A DNA stretch of 64,000 nt, taken from the NCBI GenBank assembly GCA_039566865.1, contig CM076958.1:1736001-1800000 (forward strand), in the 5' to 3' direction. The translations under genes were made by a program, and so were the position numbers. The DNA comes from Aurelia coerulea (lineage: Eukaryota > Cnidaria > Scyphozoa > Semaeostomeae > Ulmaridae). The notes beneath the pieces are model-generated. The model saw only the letters and a list, made by a program, of their open reading frames with translations, was not told the origin of the DNA and ran no database searches. Each line of letters opens with the position of its first letter. Position 1 is the first letter of the stretch. Positions 10,666 through 21,900 of the stretch are shown piece after piece.

Positions 10666-11109
10666 GTGTAAAATCAGAGGATAGTGGCGCTTAGATTAAA
10701 CTGCATTGAGAAAATGGATTCTTGGTTCTCTTGTCATAACACTGGAAAGAAAAGTTTTCTGCTGCCTTGAATTGAACATCCAAGTTCGAAGTCGAAACTC
10801 ACAATGATACTATTTAAATGGAACGCAGCAGCTTTTAAGAATTGCACAGCCATACCAAAATGGACATTTTTTAACAGATAATTTAGTTTTCTTTTCGCAA
10901 GATATTGGTTCATAATAATTAGTTTCAGTCTTCAAGACAAACGATATTGAGAAGCAAAATACTTTAAGGCAGCCTTGTTTGAGTTTTGCAGCAGCAAAAC
11001 TGCAAATACAAAATTTATTGCACTTAATAGAATTATGGTTTATGTTTTTCACAAATGTTGGATTCACTTGCAACAGTTCAAGCAGGCCAATGTTTTGAAG
11101 CAAAGTCGT

Positions 11110-11280
11110 TCATTTTCGACGTTCAAAGTTATAAAGTCGTCGTTGTATAGTGTTTTTAAAATCTGTCTCAAATTGGACGTCAGGTGAGATTTGCGATAAC
11201 GCAAAATTGCTCCTGCAAATCCCTTTAATTATTATTATTCGCAAATGTTTTCACGTGACATCTAATTTAAGAGAGACTAT
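11110..11280. repeat. Dispersed repeat with hairpin TTTGCGATAACGCAAA
   Basis: GTGAGATTTGCGATAACGCA contains a perfect 6-bp inverted repeat around ATAA, followed by AATT-CTC-TGCAAA and later ATTCGC. The same block occurs at 45000-45115 and, diverged, at 47255-47360. The family is not identified. The ORFs around 10810-11190 show no known domain. Confidence 0.45.
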
Positions 11281-12420
11281 AAAATAGTTTAACAGTTTAA
11301 AGCTGCTCAAATAAAAGCGATTCCAAAGCTTGATAGATTTTTGTTAGAGTTTTATAGGCCTATCAGAGTTTTTGAATTAGAGCTTTTATATGAGAATTGT
11401 GTTGAGAAAAAGTCAGTTTGTTGTTTGTTAACTTCAGTTTAGATTGTTGATTTTAGAAATATGTTTGATAACAATGTTTGTGATAAACTTCATCATATCG
11501 AATGACCCAAAAACTATCTTTTTGAAAACGACGAAAGCTTGGTCATACATACCGATCTTGAAAACGTCTTTGTGCATTTGTGGCGAGGTCCAAGTTTCCA
11601 AAGGTGGTGCAAAGTCTGGAGTCTAGAGAAGGCCTTGAAACTATGACCATCTGGTTATTTTGCCCCCCCCCCCCCCTAAGCAATCTTGAACCCGTGAATA
11701 TCAGCAAGATATGATGCAGTGTATCCGAGACCCTAACTTTTTTATTGATCATGATGATGATGATGATGGATCGTCAAATCTGAAATTGAATAGAACCGTT
11801 TCATTTGCAAAAGCCTGGAAAGAGTTGGTATTTTGGCAAGTCTGTGTTCCTCACAAAATTCCCCTCATTCAGGAATGAAAACGGATTTTGAAACATCAAC
11901 GCAAAAAATTGGTTGAAAATAGGATAAACGAAGGCCCCTAGGAATAAAGACATCTTATAGTGCTTTTGCAAAGTTAAAACAGCAGCCTTTTCGAAAGCTG
12001 AAAATTTTGAGCGGTGTTTGATGGGAGTTAAAAAATGGCTGTTTGTCATTTGTTTCAAACGCAAAATTTCTGTTTCCGGGGAAATTTAACTCGTTTGGCA
12101 AATCCTTTTTGTAGTTAGAAAATGTTTCGTCTATTTTCGTAGAAGGCTAACTTTCTTTCCTTACTTGAAGAAGCTCTTCCTTCATCGCAGTGAGGAAAAT
12201 TAATTTATTCTATCTTTTTTCAACATTTTGTTTATATTGAAATTAATTGGAGAGATATTTGTTCAAAATATGTAAAGTTGTATTTTGTATTATGTTTATT
12301 TATCAACATTTTAAAACAGAATTGTTATCTGTTTTCTATGAAATTTCATGAAAGAATTTATGAATTTGCTGTCCGTTTTGTTTTTGGCAGTCTTTCTGTA
12401 TTCAAGAACATTGCTGGCAA
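11281..12420. other. Intergenic, no gene seen
   Basis: AT-rich sequence with a C run of about 14 near 11664-11677 and an ATG-trinucleotide microsatellite at 11750-11767. I found no ORF with recognisable features on either strand. Confidence 0.6.
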
Positions 12421-12424
12421 AACA

Positions 12425-12983
12425 AGGACAGATTTTGCAAGACAATAGCATGAGTTGCTTTTGTTGACACCTGAATTCAAAGCGATTTGTGATCGCAGAC
12501 AAAGAGAATTCCCTCAACCAGTAATTCAAAACAAACAAAACCGCAAGTTTCTCTGAAACCCAGGTAGCTAGCGTGATCGTTGTGCATTCCAGAAACTGTT
12601 GTTAAGAGCAAACATGAGCATATATCGAAAGAAGAAGAGTACATCTACACATCTACCTCGGGCATTTTATTTATTCGGTTCAGAAGCTGAGCAGTAAGTA
12701 TTTTAATGACACCGAAAAAGTAAGAGAATAGAATCGCCTCCCGATCGGCTTCTGAACCAAATAAATAAAATGCCCGAGGTAGATGCGTTGATATATCTTT
12801 CTTCTTTTGATCTATGCACATATTTGCTCTTAAAAACAACTTTTGGAATGCACAACAAGCGAGCTAGCTACCTGGGTTTCTGAGAAACTTTTATGGCTTT
12901 GTTTGTTTTGAATCACTGGTTGAGGGAATTTCCTTCGTCTGCGATCGCAAATCGCTTTGAATTCAGGTGTCAACAAAAGCAAC
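12425..12983. mobile_element. FB1 foldback element, near-complete copy
   Basis: Inverted arms of about 260 bp. The left arm runs GTTGCTTTTGTTGACACCTG (12454), GATCGCAGACAAAG, CCCAGGTAGCTAGC, ATGAGCATATATCGAAAG, CTACCTCGGGCATTTTATTT. The right arm is the inverse, ending CAACAAAAGCAAC at 12983. The centre is GAAGCTGAGCAGTAAGTATT. No transposase. The ORFs inside are arm translations. Confidence 0.85.
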
Positions 12984-13551
12984 GTGAGAATGGGTTTAAT
13001 CATTCATCTCGTTTGGCCCCAAGGGGCAACCCTCCATTGATAAATTAAATGTAAAATATGGCTTATTTGTTGAACAATAGTACCCTAAGATAAGGCTCAA
13101 ATCCTTACTGGTTGTCAGAGCATGCGGAAATCATCCAATTTCATGCTTGTCAGCCAATGAGATCACCGCTTTCTAGCCCCTGGAGACAAAATCGGTCGTT
13201 TGAGGTAAATTTTCTAGTACCCTCACTAAAACTGAAATGGATACTAGAATACTTCAGTTATTCGCAATTTTTTTTGATAAATCAGTTGTGGGGATGTCCG
13301 TCCAGAGTTGTTTACATGTTTAGGCACATAGCTTGTTTGGGGCCGGAGCTGCGTTCATTTTCCGGTTGAAGAAAATTGACCTTCGTTGAAATATCTATAG
13401 AAATCGCTACAAATGAGATATACAGATAAGAATTTCAGCAATTATGCATACTGACCTCAGCAATAACCCAAACTCCTTTACTGCTATCATATCTCAAAAT
13501 TGGAGGCAATTTCTAATGATTTCTAGCAGAGATATCATTTGGGCCTAAGCT
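12984..13551. other. Intergenic, no gene seen
   Basis: No recognised repeat or gene. It has a partial internal symmetry (GATATCATTT / CATATCTC motifs) next to the palindrome that follows. Confidence 0.5.
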
Positions 13552-14314
13552 TGTCCTCGCTTAAAACTCATTCCATTGCACTTAAAAATTAATGGTAAAA
13601 TTCTAGAGCTGAATAATGCACTTACCCATGACTCAGGCACCAGTTTGACTTCGTTTGCCTTTTTTACATTAGCATATTTTTATAAGAAACGACCAGTTGC
13701 GGGTGAATTGCAAAAACTTTCGTCGGTCCATATTTTTATCTGCACAGTCTCTCCGCTTCAAACAACAAACAGTGAACTTTGTATCATAAAAGTCTTGCAT
13801 CACAAAACATTCCTATAGAACGATTCCATGCGCCTTAGCGAGGCACTCGTGAATTGTTTTCACGCATTTGGTTCAATCAGTCAATGCAAACAAACAAAAG
13901 AGCAAAATCGAGTATCTTTTTAGCGAACCCAAAACAAAATTTTGTTCTTTTTATGTTTTTGCATTGATTTAAATAAGAGCGAAAAGAACGAAATGCGTGA
14001 ATACAATTCACGAATGCCTCGCTAAAGCGCATGGAATCGTTCAAAAGGAATGTTCTGTGATGCAAGACTTTTATGATACAATGTCAAAGTTCACTGTTTG
14101 CTGTTTGAAGCGGAGAATCTGTGTAGAGAAAAATATGGACCGAGGAAAGTTTTTGCAATTCGCCCACAACTAGTTGTTTCTTACAAAAATTTGGCAAATT
14201 AAAGAAGGCAAACGAAGTCAAACTGGTGTCTGAGTCATGGGTAAGCGCATTATCTAGCTCAAGAATTTTACCATTACTTTTTAAGTGCAATGGAATGAGT
14301 TTTAAGCGAGGACA
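13552..14314. mobile_element. Large palindrome (foldback element) with an open frame in each arm
   Basis: The left arm starts TTGTCCTCGCTTAAAACTCA and the right arm ends with its inverse at 14314. Arms are about 330 bp with a spacer near 13890-13980. Each arm holds an open frame (13576-13818 plus, 14084-14290 minus) sharing NGKILEL-NALTHDS-TSLTSFAFF, then ELQKLSSVHIF. The two translations differ at scattered positions but neither has a stop in the shared part. No known domain is visible. Confidence 0.8.
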
Positions 14315-14860
14315 GTACCCTGATATGAGAAACTTCTATAAGTTCCAATGGAGAATTTTACAGACTGTTTTGAAAAACTTGTTTCTATTTTTTAAAGCTA
14401 CACTCCCATAAATAGGCCCAAACCTGCTGGGGCTTTGCTGCCATATTCAGATATATATTTCAACTTTCTCGTAAATCTTTCCTCACAAGCATCATAAAAA
14501 CACAAGGTTGCATTTTCTCATCATTAGGGCAAGTTTGGCTTTTAGGGAACTAGCCCATCTCCCAAAAAATAACTCACCCTCCCGAAGGTGGGGTTGGGAG
14601 GAATTACGCTTGATTTTACTTCGTCCAAGAACCTCAGTGTCCTCAGTCATGCTTGTTGTCAACCTGATTAAAATAACTTTATTGAACGGCCTATTGTGCA
14701 AGAAGTTCAAAGCCCAAGAAAACTTTCTCCTGCCACTCTTGTTTTGCTTTTCTGGTCCATTTAATGACCATGAGGTGAGAGTTTGGTCTTTTACATATGA
14801 AATAACGTTTAGTTCGAAGTCATTGACGCGATTGTTCTTTTCATTTTTATTTTTTTACCA
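14315..14860. other. Intergenic, no gene seen
   Basis: Overlapping ORFs on both strands (14492-14870) have no recognisable domain and probably occur by chance. Confidence 0.5.
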
Positions 14861-15474
14861 GGTGGGGTAATGTGGGCCTACTGAGAATTCAGCCATAATT
14901 CAAATTCAGCGAAGCCTTGAATTGCTTATAATTTTCGCACTTATATTGATCTTGCCACGTTCCTTTCTGTTTAAAATGCGAAAACGGGTTTCATATTACC
15001 GCAGTTGCTGTCTTGTAACCAATAAATTGGAGAAAACATACTGCAAACATCTTTATTTGACTGTTACTGTTATTATCAAATTCGATCACTGACTTGCAAG
15101 TCGCAACGATGGTGGATCACAGCATAATGACCGTAGTTTTATTTTCGTCGCGAGAACGGAATTGCTTGCGATAAAAGGCAAGACCATTAATTTTTTTAAA
15201 CATTTAGCCTGTCATATTCCGATTTTGTACAAGTTTTGAAAATAGACCCACTTTTCCCGCTCGTCGGAAAAAGTGGGCCTATTTTAGTTGCCAAAAGAGA
15301 AAATTTTTAAAAAATATTTAACTGCCTTTGTCAGAGCTGAGATTTTTTCCCAAGAAAGAAGAAGCACTGAATGTGAATTAAGCGAAACTTTTGAAATGTT
15401 TTGCATTTTAGTCTCGTTTTACCAGCTATGCATTTTGAGATTTTGCTCATTTTAGACCCACATTACCCCCCACC
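14861..15474. mobile_element. Inverted-repeat element ending GGTGGGGTAATGTGGG
   Basis: Left end GGTGGGGTAATGTGGGCCTA. The right end TAGACCCACATTACCCCCCACC is its near-perfect inverse. A second small inverted pair, CCCACTTTTCC / GGAAAAAGTGGG, sits at about 15248-15277. No ORF of note. It ends about 300 bp before the nucleotidase start codon. Confidence 0.7.
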
Positions 15475-15780
15475 CTACCCTACTTGATAAAGATCAAACA
15501 CTACTCCCCATTTCAATAAAGTGCCCGTGCATGCTGGCAAATTCTGTTCCACCGTGCATTGGAGTTGCAGTTCCCCCGGCAACTTTTTACATAGTTAGTA
15601 GCAAGTTTGCTTGTGATCTCATTGTGAAAACAATCGAAAACAACAGAACAATTCACCACAAATGCTTTGCGAGAAGAGTTCGTAGTAACTGTGTTGTTGC
15701 TGCTGTTGGCCTAGTCATTTCATCAGACTGAAGTCATAAGAACCGGCAGAAAAGAGCAGCCAAATAAAGGAAGCATCAAA
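15475..15780 (+). promoter_or_regulatory. Probable promoter/5' UTR region of the NT5C3-like gene
   Basis: About 300 bp between an inverted-repeat element and the start codon, less AT-rich than its surroundings and free of repeats I recognise. No TATA box is evident. Assignment is by position only. Confidence 0.35.
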
Positions 15781-15903
15781 ATGGTTTCAACGCAAAAGAA
15801 ACTAGCATTATGTCTTGCTGCTACTGCCTTCACTGGGTTTGGTCTTTATCAAGCATGGAAATCAAGAAAGCGAAGTGAAGTCAAAGATGCAGTTGCTGCT
15901 CTT
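15781..15903 (+). CDS. NT5C3-like: First coding exon: N-terminal membrane anchor
   Basis: 41 codons, MVSTQKKLALCLAATAFTG then FGLYQAWKSRKRSEVKDAVAAL. A hydrophobic segment of about 17 residues followed by a basic cluster suggests a signal anchor with the catalytic part on the cytosolic side. The layout matches the N-terminus of the longer vertebrate NT5C3A isoform. Donor CTT|GTAAGT. Confidence 0.8.
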
Positions 15904-18900
15904 GTAAGTTTTTAGGCCCTCCCAAAATCATCCCATATTCGTTCAGCGACCCATAAAAAGCATAAAGAGCCTACTTGCAGTTCAACCCAAGTGTTGATGC
16001 ATTGAATTGAGTAAGATGAAACATTTTACAGTACTTAAAGTGAATGAACGGAGCTACGAGGAGGTCATCTATAAATAGGGCATTGAAAACTCCTACGCAT
16101 GTTATTGTTCCTCTTGCTAAACAATATCCATGGTCGTCTCGAAATCATCAAATACAATAGGCTAATAATAGAATACCCAGACTCCTTCCGCGCGGGGCTT
16201 TTATATCCGTTGATTCTCTTTAACAGTTAACAAATTACAAAAGAGCAAAACAGAACTGATATTGTGACAAAAGAGCACCAGTTTTCTCCAGGAATGTGGT
16301 GCTTACGTGACTTCTTCCACACATGAGAAAACTGCCAGGGTGCATTCCATGTATAACCTACGCCGAAGGTACGCCGGGCCCTAAGCTTTCGTACGCCAGT
16401 TATTTTCAGGGAGAGAGAATACACATCATATATATTTGATCATATAAATTTTTTGATACTAAAATTTTGAGGAATGGAGAAAAATGGAAAATTGAGGTGA
16501 GACCGAGATTCGAACTCGGAATCTCCTGCTTTCATTACATGTATTTGCGTGGTGAGATGGCTCAACTGGTACAGCGTCTGCCATGAAAGCAGAAGATTCC
16601 GAGTTCGAATCTCGGTCTCACCTCAATTTTTCCATTTTTCTCCATTCGTCGAAATTTTAGTATCAAAATTATGGTTAAGAAAATGTAAGTATCAAAAATG
16701 ATCATATCAAAAGAGACTCCTGATTCATATCAGAAAAGATCGAGGACAACTTCACATTAACACCAAGGTAGGCAGATTTGAGTATGCCATCACGCCAAGA
16801 ACCGATTTTATTGAAAAATGACGCCGCTACGCCAACAAAAAGTCAGGTCTACGCCGAAGATCTTCGGGCCTAAGTACATGGAATGCACCCTGGGAGAAAA
16901 GCAATATGTGTATTCAAACAGATAATAAGAAACAAAAGAAATTTGTTTGGCTCTACACACCTGAGATCTCATGAAAACTACTACACTCTGGAAAAAGGAT
17001 GAGGTGCTAAGCTCTTGATAGCAGACAAACAAATTTTGCAAGATAGAATTGTATTTATGCCATCACATCACAATGCAGCATTAATTCCTATCTAAATTCC
17101 CAGACAGCTGCAAATAGCAAGAGCATAAAGTTGCTTTAGAAATGACTCTATTTCCATTTTCCATGTTTAGGTAAAAATTTTGGACAGAAATGAAATTTAC
17201 ATCAGAGATCCTGCCAGACTTAGGGAAAAGATCAGACTCCTGTTAGAAGGTGGACCTGGGAGCTTGCAGGTATGCTTTGACATGTCATTGTTGATTCAGA
17301 TTAAGATTAGCATTTGTAAAGCAACGTTGAGAAGCCAGAAACGCATTTCATCACACACTTGTCAGTTTGGTTCATGCAAAGATGAACACTATTAACAAAG
17401 AGGAAAATGATACAAAGATTGGCTTGTTTGTATCTGAGCTTCATTAATTTGTTCCTTGCACAAGCCACATTGACAAGTGTGTGACAAAAGAATTTTTGGT
17501 TATCCGATGTTGCTCTTTTTTGTAGCTATTAAGGTATTTTTTCTCCTTTCAGGGTTTTCAATTAACTCACATTGTTTCTTTTGCAGTGATTCAACAATCT
17601 TACACAGGTTAATTTAGTTGTTATTCTTTTACAGGAGTTAGCAGTCTCCAGGAGCGGATCCAGACAGGGTTCACAGGTTTCAAAAACCCGGTCAGATAAT
17701 TCGTGAAAATAGACTCCCATTTTCACAAATATATGATTTTCTGCAAGTCGATTGCCAATGAGATTCCCTTCCAAACGATTTCTTGGTGATTGCGGTGGCT
17801 CCTTTTTATGGATGTGAAGTGCGATCTTTGAAAAGGGAGGCAAATATTGGCAAACATTTGGTAAACGAATTACTGCAGACAGACTTGATACTGGCCCTTG
17901 TTTTGCCCTTTGAGTTGTTTCGCGGAAACAAAAGCAAACGGATTAGATCAGTTTCCTCTTCAACAATGGAGGATTTATCCAGCCGCGTCAGTATCTGTTG
18001 GATTGCACAATTGCATCCATTCATAAAAAGTCTGAAACCTCTCATCGACGAGTCTGAAACCGGTCACCGCATTGTTCTTGCTGTCGTAAGTGAGTCTGAA
18101 ACCGGTCACCAAAAGTCGCAAACCAGTCAGAAAAAGTCCGAAACCTGTCTATGTTGTGCAATACACGCAACTGCTGGACTGTGATGAAAAATAGGTGATA
18201 TCCGGATCTTTTCCTGCCAAATACAAGCAAATAAAATGGATGGCAAAGAAGTGCGATCTTGCTTCGAGACGTTAGAAGCCGTTGAAAAGAGAAACAGGGA
18301 GCTTCTTGAACGAAAGGTTGAAGAGGGGAGAGAGGGGAGGGGAGAGAGGTAAGTTTGTTTTTAAAGGAAAGGATCTGAACCAATGAACTCTACACTGATT
18401 CAATCCCAATACTCGATGAGAATGAATATATTGCGTCAGGGTGTGTCCACATGGCAAAGGGCGTTCCCCTAAGGAAAAAGGGCGTTTACCAAAATAAAAA
18501 AGGGCGTGGTCCCAAAAATTTTCCGGGGGCTTCGCCCCCGGACCCCAAATAAACCCTGTCACCATAATTCCTGGATCCGCGCCTGAGTATCAGTGCTAAA
18601 AGAGGAAAAAATACAAAACGGTTCAAACTGTCAATTATAATTTGATTCTTTCCAATGTATCCAATAGTCTTGATACAAAGACCCTGGGGATGATGTACAT
18701 ACAGTACAAAGTACGTTTTACTTTTTGCTTAGGTGTACGCTGTATTAAATTTTCTATTTTTCTCAATCTTTGTAGGCTCAATAGAAAAGGCCTCCTGCAT
18801 GAGTGAAGAGTTCCGTGTCAAGGTAACATTATTGAGATTTGATTTACATCATCTTAATCCTTTGTATACATCCTTTGAATTCATCCCTTTCTTGGAGATT

Positions 18901-21900
18901 TTGGAAAGCTGTTTTTACTGCTATTGGGCCTGCTTAGTGTCTGAATTCTATAAGCAATATATGCAGTAGATGTTGAAACCTATTTCACCTGAAGCTTAGT
19001 CATAAAGGCGGGTTTTCCAAAGGAAAATTCCATAAAACAGCATAGGGCTCCAGTCTTTGAAAAGATTTTAAATGAAATGGTGAAGGTGAAGTTGCGGTTT
19101 TTAGTGCCAAGTGCTCGGATCGCAGGAGTCTGCAACCCCTTGTCATGACGCTGAAGTGATGGGGTTCTACCATGTATCAAACCCTGTCTGCCTAACTGTT
19201 CTGGCTGCAAAGTCAGTGGATTACACCACTGCGCCACAACACCTTCAATGTGCAAAATGTTATTGCCCGATTCTTTCAACTGAATTAATCAAAGGAAGGG
19301 AGCTTTATTTAATTTGCCACAATCCCAGAGAGCTAATTTTTGATATCATGATTATTTTCAGATTTACAGAGTTTTAAAATTTTATGAAAGGATGTATACG
19401 AGAGGAAGTATCTGAAGCTTTGAAAACATTAAAAGCTCCCATAAATTCTAAACTGGTTGATGAAAATCAGTCTGACCTGACCAACACAAGAAATACTTGG
19501 TTTTTGAAGGTCTACAAGATGGCAGCAAGAGAAAAGTGCATAGCTTTTATGGTTTACAATTTAGCAATTTGATAACATCACAACTACAAAACTAGCAGTA
19601 ATTTTATAAATGCTGTAACTCTGAATAATGATGATAACAAAAATGCTCTCTCTGCGATCATGGTAAATTATGTGGAGCTCCATTTGATCAATTCAGTTGA
19701 AAAAATGGGCCAAGGTCATTTTACACATTTCATTTTGAATTTTTGCAGAGATTCAAGCTCTTTTGATAGGGGTTGGTTGGTCATCAAAGTTTTTGTACAC
19801 AGCTGTGTTTAAATGTAGGTCTCAGCATGTACTGTAAGATACCTGTTAGGAAAGAACCAATTCAATAATTTTGCATCAAACTTAGACTGTTTTAACTCAC
19901 TTTATACTAGGTGTTATAACTTGATGTGCTTTTATCTCCCATAGGCATCAGCAACTAAAGCAAAATATTATCCATTAGAAAATTCCATGTAAGTGCAGTT
20001 TCATGTTTTTTTGCTCTTTGAATTCTTTCAAATCTGTTAGAATTGCTCACCACAAGAAGAATGGTGAAGCAAGAAGAAGTAAAATGGCATAATTACTGCA
20101 CATACACATTTTCCAACGAACTGCCTTGTGCTGAAAAGCTTCAATTTAAGCTTTTCTGTATCACCTTGCTGGCCTTAGATTCTTCTTCAGCTTCAACACC
20201 CAACTTAGTCCTTTACCCGTTGATATAATTTAATTAAAGAAGTTAAAGATCTACACAAACTTGACATGAAGCTTGTGAATTCATGCTAATTTGATACGTT
20301 TTGTTTTCAAAATTTATGCGGCCCACGTTACTTTTTCCTCCAATTTATCTTAATTTAAATCCTGCATATTTGATGTACCAACATTTCTGGTAATTTGTTT
20401 CGTTATGGTAAGGTAACTACAAATTTTCTCACTTCTAGTGTAATATTAATTTGTGATATTAATCTTAGAATTATGACTGATAAAAAGTCTTAAAGGAAAT
20501 CAGAAGAAGTTCTAGTGCTGAATTCTAATCTAGGATAACACAGTTCATTTAAAGACATTTTGAAAGATTTCTGCAGTTGCCACCATCTGCTGAAAAATTG
20601 TATTTGTCAAATTGTTTGGGTTTGCCCCTGCAATGACTGCACTATTTAATCATTTTTTCCTTTCCTAGTGATTTAACATTTGAGGAAAAAGCAAAAATCA
20701 TGACAGAATGGTAAGTAAGTATACCGGGTTTGCAATAATATTACTTGGTGATTTGAAAATTTGTGCCTTTTTGAAAATCATTTATATTTGAGGACATCAA
20801 CAATCTTTGCATTTCTTTTCGTTTATTTGTGTCAAGGATCAAACAGATTTGATAGGTGGAGGTTATTTTGTTTTGAAAGGAAGACAATGAATTTACTACA
20901 TGGAAAACCTTATTGTAAGCAATATCATTTTGTGAAAAATGGATTTTTTGCTGTTGATCAGAAGCAGAAAAATGCTTTTAGACATCAGTTAGAAAGGACA
21001 GCTTCGTTATAGATTTCAGAATATGAACGAACACAACAAACAGTGTCCTTTAGTTCATATCATTTATCATCTTGAATTCACTGAGGCTTTATAAACATTG
21101 TTTTTCCTCAATAATTATGGTTAATAATGGTTCAAGTCTGAACGGAAAAGTTCCAGATATTGTTTTCATATATCTCATTTAAATCTTACAACACAAGCTA
21201 CTTACTACGCTACCTACTAATTACTCTACGAAACACTACAAGAACGATAATGCCACGGGGAGCAATAAACTATGACAACCCCGTGACAGTTAACATAGAA
21301 AGAAGTTGTTTTCATATATCTCATTTAAATCTTACAACACAAGCTACTTTCTACACTACCTACTAATTACTCTACGAAACACTACAAGAACGATAATGCC
21401 ACGGGGAGCAATAACCTATGACAACCCCGTGACAGTTTAACATAGAAAGAAGTAAAAACTACCGGGTGAATCAGGAAGATGTACCACCCGCCCGCAAAAC
21501 CGCACCCCAAGAGCCACCGAACTGACTCGCATAATTTGGTAGGATTTTATCAATGTGTCGACCCATTATCCCAAAAGAGGAAAGGGTGTACGAAACAGAG
21601 AGCAAAAGCTTGCTACTGAGGTTTCTAGATTTCTGGAAACTTGATTTATGCAGCCTTTGTTTCATCCATAGAAATATTTCTATTTATATGGTTTCAACGC
21701 GTTTCACAAATAATTTGAAGAGGGGATTAGAATGATTAATTGGGCGGCCGTAGCAAGCCTTTGCTCTTTGTTTCGTAGACCCTTTCCTCCTTTGGGACAA
21801 TGGGTCTACGCGTAGGCTAAAAAGGCTTTGACAAAATTGTGTCCATGCCTCAGTCGGGAATTGAAGTTGAAATTTGTAGACGAATCGGGTGAGTGATCCC

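Larger units (their letters stand above)
16335..16893. mobile_element. Miniature element with 19-bp perfect terminal repeats, carrying a tRNA-like palindrome
   Basis: CCAGGGTGCATTCCATGTA at 16335 and its exact inverse ending at 16893. Subterminal sequences TACGCCG-AG-TACGCCGGGCC are also mirrored. Inside lies the palindrome 16455-16664 with a tRNA-like sequence. Confidence 0.75.

Noticed and set aside
16551..16622. Functional tRNA-Ser(UGA)
   Set aside because: The cloverleaf forms, but the variable arm is too short for tRNA-Ser, base 33 is not U, and the sequence belongs to a repeated palindrome.
17806..18565. ORFs in the hAT-like element as a transposase
   Set aside because: No hAT catalytic or dimerisation motifs on either strand. 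The frames overlap in both directions and include short tandem repeats.
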